Origin: Piliocolobus tephrosceles
Taxonomy: Eukaryota; Chordata; Mammalia; Primates; Cercopithecidae
Reading direction: 5' to 3'
NCBI RefSeq assembly: GCF_002776525.5
Contig: NC_045449.1
Span: 5,946,476-6,010,475 of the forward strand
Length of the DNA: 64,000 nucleotides
Position numbers and translations under genes: made by a program. The stretch's first letter is position 1. Each line of letters opens with the position of its first letter. Positions 63,899 through 64,000 of the stretch are shown piece after piece. Under the pieces are notes generated by a model. The model made no database searches and was not told the origin of the DNA. It saw only the letters and a list, made by a program, of their open reading frames with translations.

Positions 63899-64000
63899 GC
63901 CGGGCGTGGTGACTCACGCCTGTCATCCCAGCACTTTGGGAGGCTGAGGCGGGTGGATCACTTGAGGTCAGGAGTTTGAGACCAGCCTGGCCAACATGGT
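63899..64000 (+). mobile_element. Alu, sense, cut by the window edge
   Basis: ggccgggcgtggtgactcac to gaccagcctggccaacatgg; left arm only visible. Confidence 0.95.

Overview
This is primate nuclear DNA, most likely from an Old World monkey (macaque, baboon or vervet type). Intact Alu copies fill the window in both orientations. The youngest copies (851-1147, 17928-18237, 29874-30166, 49122-49408, 51137-51472, 63252-63540) share variants I associate with the Old World monkey AluY (AluYR-like) branch: a left arm reading gtggccggatctcagctc and a right end reading ggcttgagccaccgcgcc instead of ggcgtgagcc. Runs of N at 9667-9676, 33495-33894, 40689-40788 and 43036-43135 are assembly gaps. They lie in or next to Alus or simple repeats. 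I could not support any protein-coding gene, exon, tRNA, rRNA, CRISPR array or bacterial-type feature. The longer open frames are Alu antisense translations, tandem repeats with units that keep frame, or frames spanning N runs.

Layout. 1-4.3 kb holds two minus-strand L1 copies with inverted 5' segments, plus Alus. 5-7.1 kb holds MaLR-type LTRs and a solo HERV-H LTR7-family LTR. 7.1-13 kb is mostly unique sequence with MIR, L2 and Alu pieces and an ATCC tract. 13.6-14.3 kb is a G-rich 15-bp minisatellite. A near-perfect 87-nt hairpin lies at 16191-16277. 16.7-20.3 kb is an old antisense L1 split by a Tigger transposon that itself carries three Alus and another repeat. 20.3-27.3 kb contains MaLR, ERV1-like and MLT2 LTRs and a U6 snRNA pseudogene. 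30.2-31.5 kb is repeat-free and looks like regulatory DNA. 37-43 kb is an L1M/Alu cluster ending in a polypurine tract. 45.84-46.29 kb is a 443-bp CpG-rich, promoter-like insertion that splits a MIR. 47.6-48.1 kb is a CA-rich minisatellite. 54.7-56.3 kb is an unusually long L2. 56.3-64 kb is mostly unique sequence with MIR, L2, one hAT element and young Alus.

How it fits together. The window reads as non-coding (intergenic or deep intronic) DNA. Candidate function lies in the repeat-free blocks with TAATTA-type motifs (11800-12090, 30780-31480, 46780-47480, 59120-59290, 61130-61300, 63640-63860), in the promoter-like insertion, and possibly in the hairpin. Conservation cannot be measured from one sequence, so these remain candidates. 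Repeat family names come from recalled consensus features, and edges are accurate to about 5-20 bp unless a target-site duplication (TSD) is given.
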